Below are positions 1 to 10,208 of a DNA stretch of 64,000 nt, piece after piece. The stretch lies in the NCBI GenBank assembly GCA_046348585.1, contig JAXMDZ010000010.1:33231-97230 (forward strand). Direction: 5' to 3'. This stretch comes from JADZAI01 sp046348585 (GTDB taxonomy: Bacteria; Pseudomonadota; Alphaproteobacteria; Micropepsales; Micropepsaceae). The position numbers and the translations under genes were made by a program. The notes below the pieces were generated by a model. It was not told the origin of the DNA. It searched no databases and saw only the letters and a program-made list of their open reading frames with translations. The first letter of the stretch is position 1. Each line of letters begins with the position of its first letter.

Positions 1-128
1 GCGACCAGCGCGGCGACGAGCACTTCCTCGGCGCGGGCGATCTCCTTCAGCGTCTCCCAGAACACCGGCTCCAGCGAGATCGGTGCGGTGCCCGGCGATG
101 GTCAGCGAGCGTTTGACTTCACGGCTCA
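1..128 (-). CDS. Ribbon-helix-helix domain protein (N-terminal part, frameshifted, runs off the window)
   Basis: The reverse strand starts with ATG at 128 and reads MSREVKRSLTIAGHRT, then after one missing base continues ISLEPVFWETLKEIAR. This is the typical start of the alphaproteobacterial ribbon-helix-helix family (KRS-[VL]-TIAGHRTSISLE). Such proteins are short and probably bind DNA. The ATG overlaps the apparent TGA stop of the NUDIX gene upstream (ATGA), so the two are probably co-transcribed. Only about 42 residues lie in the window. The frameshift matches the error pattern of the whole first 17.9 kb. Confidence 0.6.
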
Positions 129-794
129 TGGATCGAACCCCCAGCGCCGCCTCAAGCGCGCGCGGTGGCGAGCAAACCACAACATGGCGATGATCGTGAA
201 GCCGTGAAGGCCGGTCCTCGTCGATCGCCGCCAGCACGGCGTCGGGCGAGGCAGCAGGCTCGTCGCCTTGATGCTTCGCCAGCATGTTGATGCTGTTGAT
301 GGGTATCGTCGCGCGCACGAACTCGGCCTCGGCGCGTTTTCCGGCGGTGCGCGGCGCGGCGGCATCGGCCCGGGCGGCGAAGAGATGCGCTCGCCGAAGC
401 GAAGGCCGGTAGAGAACAGCCAGGTGAGCGGGCACGATGTCGGTGGGCTCGATCCCCAGTTCCTCGGCGACCGTCTCGCGGCGCGCCGCCTGCTCGGGCG
501 TCTCGCCCGGCTCGATCAGCCCGGCGAACGTTCGACGATAGGGCAGGCAGGCCCGCGAGATAGACCGGAAAGCGGAACTGGCGGTGGGCACCACCGTCGC
601 GTTCAGGGTCATAGGCGACGATCGCGGCGATGCCGCCGATCTCGTAAACGTCGCAGGCGACGTCCAGCGGCCCGTGCGCGGTGGCGATGACGCCCTCGTG
701 CCGCACGGGCTGCGATAGCCGCGAAACGCGTCTCGGCGCGATGGCCGCCGAACTCGGCGATCCGGTCGCCCGCCGCGTGTTCGTCGCCCGCCAT
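126..794 (-). CDS. NUDIX hydrolase (frameshifted)
   Basis: Reading across frames on the reverse strand gives a NUDIX box, GLIEPGETPEQAARRE followed by EELGI, which fits GX5EX7REUXEEXGU. Upstream of it are pieces such as HEGVIATAHGPLDVACDVY and FRFPVYLAG, and the C-terminal part contains NSINMLAKHQ. NUDIX enzymes hydrolyse nucleoside diphosphates linked to another group; ADP-ribose or a related compound is plausible but not shown. The true start is unclear: ATG at 794 is one candidate and the frame before it merges with the end of fumC. The stop overlaps the next gene's ATG. At least two frame changes are needed to read the whole gene. Confidence 0.55.
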
Positions 795-879
795 GATCCG
801 TCCGCCTGTCGCAAGCCGCAGCGGCAGCAGCGGCGCGGCGCGCGGGCGTCACGCGGACGAAGGCCGCGTCTCGGCCAGA

Positions 880-2228
880 GGCCGATCATCTTCGAAGGAT
901 CGGCCGCCTCGTCGAACTCCTTGTCGGACAGATAGCCACCGCCGCCGACCTTCCTGGCGCAGCGTGGTGCCGTTCTTGTGCGCGGTCTTGGCGATCTTGG
1001 CGCGTCGTAGCCGAGCTTGCCGTTCAGCGCCGTCACCAGCATCAGCGAGTTGTCGAGGCCGCGCTTGATGTTGTCGAAGGCGCAACTCGATCCGCCGCGG
1101 TAATCGTTCAACCTGACCGCCGCGTCGGCCATCAGACGCACCGACTGGAGGAAATCCTCGACATCTCCAGGTTGAAGACGTTGAGCTCATGATGGCGCTC
1201 GCGGCGACGGTCATGTCGTGCGGTTCCCCATGACCTGCTGGACATGATCAGCACCTCTGCTGGTCAGTTCACCTTGCCCGGCATGATCGAGGCCGGGCTC
1301 TTCGTTCTCGCGCAGGCTGAGTTCGCCAGGCCCGAGCGCGGCCCCGGCCCCAGAAAGCGGATGTCGTTGGCGATCTTGAACAGCGGCGCGGCGACCGTGT
1401 TGATCGCCCCGTGGGTGAGACCATCGCGTCGTGGGCGGCGAGCACCTCGAACTTGTTGGGGGCGGTGGTAGTTCTTCCAGTGATCTTGGCGATCCGCTCG
1501 GCGGCCCCGCCGGCGAAGCCGACGGGCGCGTTGAGGCCGGTGCCGACCGCCGTACCTGCGCCAGCTCCATCAGCATCGGCAGCGTCGTCTCGATGCGCCG
1601 GATGCCGTTGGCGAGCTGCTGGGCGTAGCCGGAGAAATTCGGCCGAGGGTCAGCGGCGTCGCCGTCCTGGGTGTGGGTGCGGCCGATCTTGATGATCTTC
1701 TTCCAGGCCTTCGCCTTGGCGGCCAGCGCCTTGTGGAGATGGCGCAGCGCGGGCAGCAGATCGTGCGTCACCTGCTCGGCGGCGGCGATATGCATCGCCG
1801 ATGGGACCGATGTCGTTGAACGGCCAGCTCATATTGACGTGGTCGTTCGGGTCTGGACTCGGCTTCTTTGATCCCATCGTCCCGCCCGCGCATCAGTAGC
1901 GCGGTTCGAGATCACCTCGTTGGCGTTCATGTTCGACTGGGTGCCCGAACCGGTCTGCAGACGACCAGCGAAATGCTCGTCCAGCTTGCCGTCGATCACC
2001 TCCTGGGCGGCGGCGACGATGGTCTTGGCGAGCTTGTCGAACCATTGGCGCCGCGTTGGTTTCAGCGGCGGCGCGGCGATGATGCCGAGGGCGCGGATGA
2101 CGGGCTTGGGCTGCTTCCTCCCCAGCCGATCTTGAAATTGCCGATCGAACTGCGACTGGGCGCCGATGTGGCTACTGGCGTCGACTTCGATGGGGCCGAA
2201 CGTGTCGGTTTCGTTGGGTCTTAGTCAT
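880..2228 (-). CDS. fumC: Class II fumarate hydratase (frameshifted)
   Basis: Fumarase C interconverts fumarate and malate in the TCA cycle in the cytoplasm. Reverse-strand pieces in order are TFGPIEVDAS near the ATG at 2228, then HIAAAEQVTHDLLPAL, IKIGRTHTQD, FSGYAQQLANGI, a signature loop readable as SIMPGKVN, QVMGNRTT, NIKRGLDNSLMLVTALNG and the C-terminal GGGYLSDKEFDEA with SKMIG. The total span of about 450 codons fits the family. At least five frame changes are needed, so no single long open frame exists. An iron-independent fumarase is normally a housekeeping gene, which argues for sequence errors rather than decay. It starts divergently from the acyl-CoA dehydrogenase gene. Confidence 0.85.
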
Positions 2229-2399
2229 GGGGCCTCGGCAAGATCTGGCGCGGGTCGTGCTTACGGCAGGGCGGGGCGCTGCTCATCGCCCGGCTTCGGG
2301 CCTTAACCGGCCGGTGCGATGGATCAAGGCGGCGGCCCCGGCCGGGCAGGCCTCGCGCGTCAGCAATTGGATGGGACGTGGCGCCGATGTCGCGGATAT

Positions 2400-3521
2400 G
2401 GCCCGTCCCACGGGCAGATGGGCCGCCGCTCGGGCGTGAAGGTGCGGGCGTTTCTGGACTCGGCCCTGGCCGCGCCCGCTGCGCACGGCGAACTGGGCGA
2501 CGTCGGGCACCTATTCCGAGATCGACGCCTGCCGGCGCGCGGATGGCACGGCAAGCTCCATGCCCGCGGCTGGGTCGCGCCGGTCTGGCCGGCGGCCCAT
2601 GGCAGGGCGGGCTGGACCGCCCGCCATGCGCCTCATCCTTCGAACACGAATGCGCGCTCGCCGACGCGCCGATCCTGTTCGCGGGCGGCATCCGCACGAT
2701 CAGCCCGCTCTCCTCGCCATGGGCAGCGCGGAGCAGAAAGGCGCGCTATATCTGCCCGGCGATTCTCGCGGGCACGGATTTCTGGTGTACCAGGGCTTTT
2801 CGGAAACAGGGGCAGGGTCGGACCTCGCGGCGCTGCAATTGCGGGCGGTGCGCGAGGGGCGGGCCTATGTGCTGAACGGCGCGGATCTGGACACCGGCGC
2901 ACGAGCGCTGGCCGCATCGTCCGCGCTCGGTGCCGCCTGCCGAAGGCGAAGAAGCAAGGACGGCATCACCAGCCTGCTGATCGACATCGCCGACGCCAAC
3001 GCATCGCGGTGCGGCCGATCTTTTCGCTCTCGGGCGATCCACAAGTTCAACGACGATGTCGAGCCGCGTTCCTGTCGGCGGCGCGTCGGCGCGGAGAACG
3101 AGCTGGGCGGTCGCCAAGCTGCTGATGCGCTTCGCCGCAGAGCAACACGACCTCGAGCCTCGTGCGCCACGCCGATGGCGGCGGCAGAAGCAGGCGATGG
3201 CGGACTGCGCCGACGCCGCGCTGCTGGCGCGCCGCGCCGGCGCAGGAAGATCGAGCTGACGGCGCTGGAGGCGCTGGAGCTGCGCCTGCTCTACCGCGGC
3301 AATACCTGCAGGCGCTGGACGGGCGGCCTCGTCGCTGCTGAAGACGGTGGCGACCGAACTGCACCGGCGCGTCGCCGGAACTGGCGCTGGACGCGGCGGG
3401 GGCCGAGGCGTTCCCGGCGGCGGCGCGCAAATATCTCAACGCCCGCGCCGCCAGCATCTATTCCGGCACCAACGAAACTGCCTGCAATCTGCTCGCCGCC
3501 CACCTCATCGGACGGCTCTAG
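2400..3521 (+). CDS. Acyl-CoA dehydrogenase (frameshifted; start approximate)
   Basis: Stitched frames give WHGKLHARGWVAP, the family block QGFSETGAGSDLAAL, then FSLSGD, a region readable as WAVAKLLMRF, and the C-terminal KYLNARAASIYSGTNET ending at LLAAHLIGRL before the TAG at 3519. This is a flavin-dependent acyl-CoA dehydrogenase that oxidises acyl-CoA thioesters at the alpha-beta position. The GT(N)E stretch near the end is typical of the family. The start cannot be fixed; the first recognisable residues (RAFLDSALAAP) lie near 2445. About 370 codons is near the usual 380-400. Substrate unknown. The opposite gene fumC starts about 170 bases away. Confidence 0.7.
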
Positions 3522-3527
3522 GGCCTT

Positions 3528-5006
3528 CAGGGCGCGGCGGCGCGCGCGTCGCAAAGAGCGGGCAGGGTAGCGCAACGGCAGCGCGTCGGTATCCACGATA
3601 TCGACGCTGCCCATGTCGTCTTCCTTCAGGCACTCGCCGGAACCCGTGACGATCGCCTTGAAGAACGCGCCGGGGCGGCTCGCCGATGGAAGTTCCGCCG
3701 GACTGCATGCAAGTGTAGGTCTCGCTCGCCCATTCCGGGGCCAGCTTCGCCCGCAGCGTGAAGGGCGTGAGGTGACGAAGCCGTCCTTGGGCGGCATCGC
3801 CTCGAACGTGAACGAGCCGGTGATCGCGCCGGTCACCTCATAGGTGTAGCTGCCCCCGAACGCCCATCGCGCAGGAGGATTTTTTTCAGCGTGATGACCG
3901 CACGCCCATAGGGCGATTGCGAGGAGCTGGCCGCCGGCCGGCCATTCGCGGTTGAGGCGGCGACGCCGCCGGTCAGGTCGTCCGAGCTGAGGCCGGTCAT
4001 CTGCATCGTGCGTTCCAGGTCGAGCACGAATTTCGCCGTCTGCCGCCCCATGTCGCTGGTGGGCGCAGCGGTCGCGAAGCCATCGGCGTAGCGCCGCATG
4101 ATCTCCTCGGTCCGTCCGCCGATGCCGGTGGTCTTGCCCAGAAGCTGCGCCTGGCGCTCGGCGGCGAGGATATCGCGCATGAGGTCGGTCAGGCGGTCGA
4201 GATCGGCAGGATCGCCCCGTTCGGCGATGGTCTCGGCGACGCCCCCGCCAAATCCTCCGACTCGGCGACGCCCTCGTCGGCTTGCGCTGAATCGCGCGGC
4301 GGCCTCCGCCGCCTCGGCGGCGAGCCGCTCCTTCAGGTCGTTGATGATGCCGATTTCGGTGTCGTGCTTCACCGCGTCGATGCGGCCGGACTGGTAATCC
4401 TGTTCGGTCTGGGCGCGCCGCCAGTCGGCGGTCCTGGCTGACGCCGGCGGACGACGACGAGACCTCGCGAGGCGCACCGGGCGGCGACCGCGCCCGAAAC
4501 TCCGGCCCGCCGGCAACGACGCGCCGATGCTGAAATGCCAGACCGTCATGCCGGACTGCCCTTTCCAGCGGCAGGGCGGGGCGGGCCTTGCCGCCGTCGG
4601 CGCCGGGCGGGCTTTCGAACCGCAGATGTCGCCGGCCAGCGCCTCCTTGGGCGTGACAGTCCGGCCACCCCGGCAGGCGAGGGTGAACTCGGTTCCCGCC
4701 GGCTCCATGGCGACGGCAGGCGTCCGCGTCGCTCCGTCGTCGTCGTGCGGTGGCCCCGTCCAGCAGCGTCAAGGTGATCGTCGCGTCGGCGCCGGCGTGT
4801 CGGGTTCGATCTTCAGCCAGGAAGACGTCGCCCGCCGCGTTGACCGCCTCGATGGTCCCGCCGGTCTCGGCCTCGATGTGCTTGGAGACGGCGCGCGCCT
4901 CGTCGCGGGTATAGGCGCGAAGGGCTCCGGCGCGGGCAGGGGCTCATCGGCCGCCGCCGCTCCCGCCCACATCAGCGCCGACGCCGCCAGGAGAGCGAGC
5001 GCGCAT
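3528..5006 (-). CDS. Secreted protein of unknown function (frameshifted)
   Basis: The reverse strand begins with ATG at 5006 and, after a one-base slip, reads ALALLAASALMWAGAAAADE, a clear signal peptide with an Ala-x-Ala type cleavage site. Later pieces are FTLACRGGRTVTPKEALAG, SGMTVWHFSIGASL, GIINDLKERLAAEAAEAAAR, RQTAKFVLDLERTMQMTGL, GSYTYEVTGAITGSFTFEAMPP and AIVTGSGECLKEDDMGSVDI. I do not recognise the family. It lies 7 bases downstream of sspB on the same strand and ends convergently near the acyl-CoA dehydrogenase stop. The exact stop is uncertain because of frame changes. It is probably periplasmic. Confidence 0.5.
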
Positions 5007-5013
5007 GGGCCGC

Positions 5014-5517
5014 CTATTTCTTGCGGAACTTGTCGAGGCTCACGACCTCGCCGCCGGTCAGGGCGGGCTTGTCGCCGCCCTCCGCCGGAGCGGCCTCGGG
5101 CTTGGTCTCCAGCCGGGCGGGCTGGGCGGCGGGCTGCTCGGCCGGCTTGCGGACCGCGCCCGGCTGGGCTGCGGCGGGCTTGAACTGGAGCATGAACTGC
5201 ACGCTCGGATCGAAGAACGCCTTCACCGCCTCGAACGGCACGGTCAGCGGCTCGCCGACCTTCTGGAAGCTCAGCGTGATGTCGAAGGAGTCCAGCGGCC
5301 GGACGCGAGGCCCCAATACTGGTGCTGGACGACGATCGTCATCTCCTCCAGGTAACGCTCCTTCAGCCAGTCCGACATCTTCACGCCGGGGTGCTGCGTC
5401 TCGAAGGTGATGTAGAAGCTGGTGGTCGCCTGCCCGGCAGGCCTTGCTGGGAGACCCGCTCCAGCGCCATGCGCACCACGCCGCGCAGGCGTTCTGCGCG
5501 AGCTGCTCGTAATTCAT
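5014..5517 (-). CDS. sspB: SspB-like ClpXP adaptor (frameshifted)
   Basis: SspB tethers ssrA-tagged peptides and other substrates to the ClpXP protease. The protein starts MNYEQLAQNA at the ATG at 5517, shows GDHQ before a frame slip, and then reads without interruption FDITLSFQKVGEPLTVPFEAVKAFFDPSVQF. It ends in a Pro/Ala-rich linker and the terminal GGEVVSLDKFRKK, the C-terminal ClpX-binding tail typical of alphaproteobacterial SspB. Length, about 167 codons, fits the family. The first 60 codons need at least two frame changes. Confidence 0.85.
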   Translation of the reverse strand: MNYEQLAQNACAAWCAWRWSGSPSKACRAGDHQLLHHLRDAAPRREDVGLAEGALPGGDDDRRPAPVLGPRVRPLDSFDITLSFQKVGEPLTVPFEAVKAFFDPSVQFMLQFKPAAAQPGAVRKPAEQPAAQPARLETKPEAAPAEGGDKPALTGGEVVSLDKFRKK

Positions 5518-5637
5518 CCAGTCCGCCAGCCGCGAAAATCGTCTATGCCCGGCGCGCTTCATGAGCAATGAGACGAAGCGTTGCGGAGCGCCGCCGGGGC
5601 GGCCAGCATGCCGCACAACGACATCAGGGAGACGATC

Positions 5638-6860
5638 ATGGCCGACGCGAACGATCATCCGGACGATCCGGGGCGCTGGATGCAGGGCTTCCCGCCCGCG
5701 CCCGACCGGCTGATCCGCTTCGCCGACCCGGCGGCCTCGCAGTTCCCCAGGCTCCGCTGGACGCTGAACCTTGCCGCCAGATGGCGCCGGCCCGCACGGT
5801 GCGCCGCGCCCCCGCGCCGCACGCTCTGCCGCGCGCCGAACGCGAGGCGGCGCTCGACGGCCTCAAATTCCGCACCATGGCGGGCGAGGAGACGGACTGG
5901 GCCGCCGGCTTCGCGGCGATCCACACCGATGGCCTTCTGGTGCTGCACCGGGGCCGCATCGTCTACGAGCGTTATTTCGGCGTCTGCCGGCCGGAGCAGC
6001 CGCATATCCTGATGTCGGTCACCAAGTCGTTCGTCGGCCTGCTGGCGCAGTGGCTGGTCCATGAGGGGGCGCTCGACGAGACCGCCCCGGTGACGCGCTA
6101 CCTGCCCGAGATGGCGGGCACCGCCTATGACGACGCGCGGGTCCGCGACGTCATGGATATGCGCATCGGCGTGCGCTACAGCGAAAACTACGCCGACCCC
6201 GCCGCCGAGGTCTGGGACTATGGCCGGGCCGCCGGCGCGATGCCCAAGCCCGAGGGCTATCGCGGCCCCCGCTCGATCGACGCCTTCCTGCGCGATCTGG
6301 TGAAGGAGGGGCCGCACGGCGAGGGCTTCGCCTACAAGACGGTCAACACCGAAGTGCTCGGCTGGATCGTCAAGCGCGTCGCCGGCAAGCCGCTCGCGGC
6401 GCTCGGAGAGCGCATCTGGAGCCGCATCGGCACGGAGGAGGACGCCTATTTCACCATCGACGAGTCGGGCGCCGAGATGGGCGGCGGCGGCCTCAACGCG
6501 ACGCTGCGCGACATCGCGGATGGGCGAGATGATGCGCTACGACGGGCGCTGGAACGGAGACCGAGATCGTGCCCAAGGCGGTGATCGACGACATCCGCTT
6601 CAACGGCTCGCCCGAGGCGTTCCACAGCGCGGGCTACGTCACGCTGCCCGGCTGGTCCTACCAGGGCATGTGGTGGGTTCCGAACAACCCCCACGGCGCC
6701 TACATGGCGCGCGGCATCTACGGGCAGAACATCTTCATCGGCTTGGCCGAAATGGTCGTGGCGCGGCTCGGCTACCGCATCGCCGCCAACACCGCGACCG
6801 ATCCGATCGTGCTGCCCGCCGCCTATCAGGCGGCGGCCGAGGCGCTGATGGCGGGACGGC
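5638..6860 (+). CDS. Serine hydrolase of the beta-lactamase class C family (frameshifted; end approximate)
   Basis: After MADANDHPDDPGRWMQGFPP from the ATG at 5638 (GGGAG-like site just upstream) the protein shows HRGRIVYERYF, the active-site SxxK as SVTKSFVG, a YxN-type YSEN, and later GYVTLPGWSYQGMWW with NNPHGAYMARGIYGQ. This matches penicillin-binding-protein-like/esterase EstB-type serine hydrolases, and the general layout resembles 6-aminohexanoate-dimer hydrolases. No signal peptide is visible, so it is probably cytoplasmic. Two or three frame changes are needed (around 5790 and 6520). The C-terminus blurs into the next gene. Natural substrate unknown. Confidence 0.7.
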
Positions 6861-7251
6861 TCTACGGTCGGCGGCGCGGCGCGAGGGCGAAGCGGTCTGG
6901 ACCGTCTCCGGCAAGGTGCGCGCCCGCGAGGCAGGGCGTCGTCACCGTCGCCGTGGACGGCATCACCACGCAGGCCAAATACTATAAGCCGCTGCTCTAC
7001 GAGTTCTTCCGCAAGAATGGCGCGGCGCGCGCCGGCCTGGGGCGACCGCACGGTCGAGATCATGGTCGAACACATCGGCGAGCCGCCCTGGATGGACCTC
7101 GACAATCTGGCGAAGGCCATCCTCGACGGCATCAAGGGCTGGCTCTTCCACGACGACAGCCAGGTGCCCGGCTGCTGGTCGAGCGCCGGCCGGGGACGCG
7201 CGAACGGATCACCGTCACGATCGCACCGGCGCGGCCGCGCGCCGTCAGTAA
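6849..7251 (+). CDS. RusA-like Holliday junction endonuclease (frameshifted; start uncertain)
   Basis: The pieces GVVTVAVDGITTQAKYYKP, EFFRKNG, then in another frame TVEIMVEHIGEPPWMDLDN with LAKAILDGIKGWLFHDDSQV, and finally LLVERRPGTRERITVTI, form the RusA fold. The acidic residues of the D-x-DN block (DLDNLAKAILD) and HDD are the metal site of RusA. RusA cuts four-way DNA junctions. It is often phage-borne, but nothing else here looks like a phage, so it appears to be a resident copy. Its end overlaps the convergent old yellow enzyme stop near 7245. Confidence 0.65.
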
Positions 7252-8354
7252 AGCGTCGCCAGCGAAGCGGGGTCGTAGCCCTTGAGGCCGTCGATGTCGC
7301 CCGCCCGGACGCGGTTCACCCAGTCCGGATTGGCGATCAGCGCGCGGCCGACCGCCACCAGGTCGAACTCGCCGCGCTCGAAACGCGCCGCCAGGCCCGC
7401 GAGGTCCTTGCCCGTCGCGCCGACCTGATCGGCCGCCGCGAACGAGGTGATGAAGTCGGTGCTGAGGCCGACCGAGCCGACCGTGATGGTCGGCTTGCCG
7501 CTGATCTTCTTCACCCAGCCCGCGAGTTCATGTCCGGCCCCTCGAACTCGGCCTCCCAGAAGCGGCGCTGCGAACAGTGATAGATATCGGCCCCGGCACG
7601 TCGGTCAGCGGGGCGAGGAACTCCTCCAGCAGCTCGGGCGTCGCCGCCAGCTTGGCGGCGTAGTCCTGCTGCTTCCACTGCGACCAGCGCAGGATCAGCG
7701 GGAAGTCGGGACCGACCGCGGCGCGGACCGCGCGCACCACGTCCGCGCCGAACCTCGTGCGGGCGATCAGGCTGCCGCCGAAGGCGTCGGTGCGCTGGTT
7801 GGTCGCCTCCCAGAAGAACTGGTCGATCAGATAGCCGTGCGCCTCGTGCAGCTCGGCCCCGTCGAAGCCGAGCCGCTTGGCGTCGGCGGCGAACGCTCGC
7901 ATAAGCGGCGATGAGATCGGCGATCTCGCTCTCGCCCAGCGGCTGGTTCACCTGCTTGCCCGGCCGCGAAGGCCGGAGGGCCGATGGAAGCGCGTCGGGA
8001 TGGCGCGCCGCCGCCTGACGGCGGGCAGTGCCGACATGCCAGATCTGCGGCACGATGGCGGCGCCGGCCGCCTTCACCTCCTTCACCACGCCCGCCCATC
8101 CGGCCAGCGCGTCCGCGCCGTAGAAGCGCGGCACCTCGGCATCGGCGTCCGAGGCGGGGTGGTCGATGACCGTGCCCTCGGTGACGATCAGGCCGACGCC
8201 GCCCTCGACGCGGCGGCGGTAATAGGCGGCGACCTCGGCGGTCGGCACCTGTCCGGGCGACTTGCCGCGCGCGTCACGGGGCCATGACGAAGCGGTTGGG
8301 AACGCTCAACGTCTTCAGCGAGAACGGCTTGAACGGATCGAGAACGGAACTCAT
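7245..8354 (-). CDS. Old yellow enzyme family NADH:flavin oxidoreductase (frameshifted)
   Basis: The reverse strand starts MSSVLDPFKPFSLKTLSVPN at 8354 and continues with RRVEGGVGLIVTEGTVIDHP, PQIWHVG, the family block LGFDGAELHEAHGYLIDQFF, WEATNQRTDAFGGS, LILRWSQWKQQDYAAK, and near the end TVGSVGLSTDF and FDLVAVGRALIANPDW. These are the FMN-binding TIM-barrel landmarks of the old yellow enzyme family, which reduce activated double bonds with NAD(P)H. The total of about 370 codons is usual. Frame changes occur near 8270, 7900 and 7550. Substrate unknown. Confidence 0.8.
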
Positions 8355-8478
8355 GGGCGTACCCCCCAGGGCGATGGATCGACGCGCTGACATGGGGTTT
8401 CGGGCGGCGGCTGTCCAGCGCGGCGGGCGTGAACCGTTGCGTGGTTACCGCGCCGCGGGCTTATCGGTTCCGCCCACG

Positions 8479-9686
8479 ATGACCGAAACTCGGCGACCGC
8501 CGGCCCGGCGGCTCCCCCTCACCGACGTCTTCCGGCACCGGAACTACCGGCTGTTCTTCGCGGGACAGTTGCTGTCGCTGATGGGCTCGTGGATGCAGAC
8601 AATCGGCCAGCCTGGCTGGTCTGCTGCCGACCGGCTCGCCGCTGGCCCTCGGCCTCATCGGCTTCCTGCAACAAGGCCCGGTCTTCTTCTTCCCGGTGCT
8701 GGGCGGCACGGTCGACCGGGTCGACCGCCGGCGGCTGATCATGCTGACCAGGCCGCCTTCCTGGTTCAGGCGGCGACGCTGGCGATCCTCTCCTTCACCG
8801 GCCTGGTGGAACTCTGCACGTCGCCCGCCTGGCGCTGGCCTTCGGCCTGCTCAACGCGGTCGACGTGCCGACGCGCCAGTCGTTCACCGTGGAAATGGTC
8901 GGCCGCGCCGATCTGCAAAGCGCCATCGCGCTCAACTCGATCATGTTCAACATGGCGCGCGTGGTCGGCCGGCGGTCGCCGGCGTCACCATCGCCATGGT
9001 CGGCGATCCGGTGCTTCGCGATCAACGCTCAGCTATCTCGCGTGCTGACCAGCCTTTTCCTGATGCGGGTCATGCCCTTCGTGCGGCCCTCGGAGATGCA
9101 GCATCCGCTGAAGGACATCGCCGAGGGCTTCCGCTATTTGATCGCCCACCGCGAGATCTGCACGGCGCTGCTGGCGCTGGCGGTCTCCAGCTTCGCGGGC
9201 GGCCGTATTCGACCATGATGCCGGTCTTCGCGCGCGAGGTGTTGGGCGCGGACGCCGATGGCTACGGCCTGCTGATGACGACGAAGCCAGCGGGGCGCTC
9301 TGCGGGGCGCTGGCGATGGGCGGCTGCGGCCGGACCTGCTCGCCAAGGCGCTCGGTCGCCGCCATCGGCTTCGGCATCTTCCTCGTCGCCTTCAGCTTCG
9401 CGCAGTTTTTCCTGCTCGCCATGGCGCTGATCCTGCCGGACCGCCTTCTGCCTGATGCTCCAGGGCAGCGCGACCAATATCAGCGTGATGCGTCGACGAC
9501 CGGATGCGCGGGCGGGTGATGGCCTATTACACGATGCGTTCCTGGGGGATGATGCCGTTCGGCCTGCTCGCCGCCGGGGCTGTGGCGGCGCAGATCGGCG
9601 TGCTGCTCACCCTCACCTGCGGCGGCATCGTCTGCGCGCTGGGCGGGATCGCATCGCTCTGGTTGCGCCGGCGGCAGCCCGGCTGA
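8479..9686 (+). CDS. Major facilitator superfamily transporter (frameshifted)
   Basis: The protein begins MTETRRPPARRLPLTDVFRH at 8479, followed by NYRLFFAGQLLSLMGSWMQT, the standard start of the DHA3/EntS-like MFS family. Further blocks are FPVLGGTVDRVDRRRLI, VDVPTRQSFTVEMV, a transmembrane C-terminal half containing PVFAREVLGADADGYGLL, and DRMRGRVMAYYTM with GMMPFGLLAAGAVA. It should have twelve membrane spans and export a small molecule. At least six frame changes are needed. It is divergent from the oxidoreductase gene, with about 125 bases between the starts. Confidence 0.75.
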
Positions 9687-9732
9687 AGCACAGGTTGCGG
9701 CAGAAGGGTGCATTGTTCCGGAACCGCAACCG

Positions 9733-9818
9733 TTAACCAATGTTACCGGCGTGATCTGGGTCAAATATCTGACTCCGTTAACCATTTTGGCTTTGGAGCC
9801 TGGTTAAAAATGAGTTAA
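9733..9818 (+). promoter_or_regulatory. CtrA-like box and half-sites upstream of the small membrane protein gene
   Basis: TTAA (9804-9807), seven bases, then TTAA (9815-9818) is an exact match to the full CtrA recognition pattern TTAA-N7-TTAA. Two further CGTTAACCA stretches, at about 9733 and 9777, resemble CtrA half-sites; the second reads TTAACCAT. The region is clearly richer in A+T than its surroundings. The start codon of the 55-residue gene is 37 bases downstream. Binding is inferred from the motif only. Confidence 0.5.
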
Positions 9819-9855
9819 GGAAAAGGCCTCGCAGGTTTTTGGTCGAGGTAAAACC

Positions 9856-10023
9856 ATGAAGTCGATTGTTGCAGGTCTGAGCCTTCTCGCTCTCACGGTG
9901 CCGGCCCACGCCGACATCTTCGCTCGTACGGCGAACGACTCGTCGACCCTCGTCGTCGGCGGCCTCCTGGCCGCGGTGGCGGCGCTGGTCGTCTATCGCT
10001 CGGGCGCCAAGCGCGCCGTCTGA
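9856..10023 (+). CDS. Small exported or membrane-anchored protein, 55 aa
   Basis: This short intact frame starts at ATG 9856 after GAGGTAAAACC (9845-9855), a usable ribosome binding site. It encodes a signal peptide ending ALTVPAHA, a short exposed stretch DIFARTANDSSTL, a hydrophobic helix VVGGLLAAVAALVVY and the basic tail RSGAKRAV. The arrangement (signal, short ectodomain, one span, positive cytoplasmic end) suggests a small inner-membrane protein. I do not recognise the family. A probable CtrA box sits upstream and hairpins follow it, so it looks like an independent cell-cycle-type transcription unit. It is one of the few intact genes in the first 17.9 kb. Confidence 0.6.
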   Translation: MKSIVAGLSLLALTVPAHADIFARTANDSSTLVVGGLLAAVAALVVYRSGAKRAV

Positions 10024-10033
10024 TAGCTCCATG

Positions 10034-10053
10034 GCCGGGCGTTCGCGCCCGGC
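10034..10053 (+). terminator. Hairpin downstream of the small membrane protein gene
   Basis: GCCGGGCG and CGCCCGGC pair around a TTCG tetraloop, giving a very stable 8-bp stem 10 bases after the stop codon. There is no long T run, so it may be a terminator without a U-tract or an RNA-stabilising end. Confidence 0.45.
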
Positions 10054-10084
10054 TACGGACTGTCGGTCCCTTTGAGTTCGATCT

Positions 10085-10102
10085 GGCCGCCGCAAGGCGG
10101 CC
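10085..10102 (+). terminator. Second hairpin in the same intergenic region
   Basis: GGCCGCC GCAA GGCGGCC forms a 7-bp stem with a GCAA tetraloop, followed by ATTTCGTTT. Together with the stem at 10034-10053 it probably ends the small gene's transcript. Confidence 0.5.
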
Positions 10103-10208
10103 ATTTCGTTTCCGGGCCTTCGCCCGCCGCGGATGGTTAGCTCTCTAACCTGTTGCCCGTCCCGGCTCGCCGGTGCAGCCTCGCGTCCGCATCCAAGGGG
10201 CGGGGACC

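Noticed and set aside
6849..8354. Prophage remnant around the RusA-like gene.
   Set aside because: No integrase, structural, lysis or replication genes are visible on either side.
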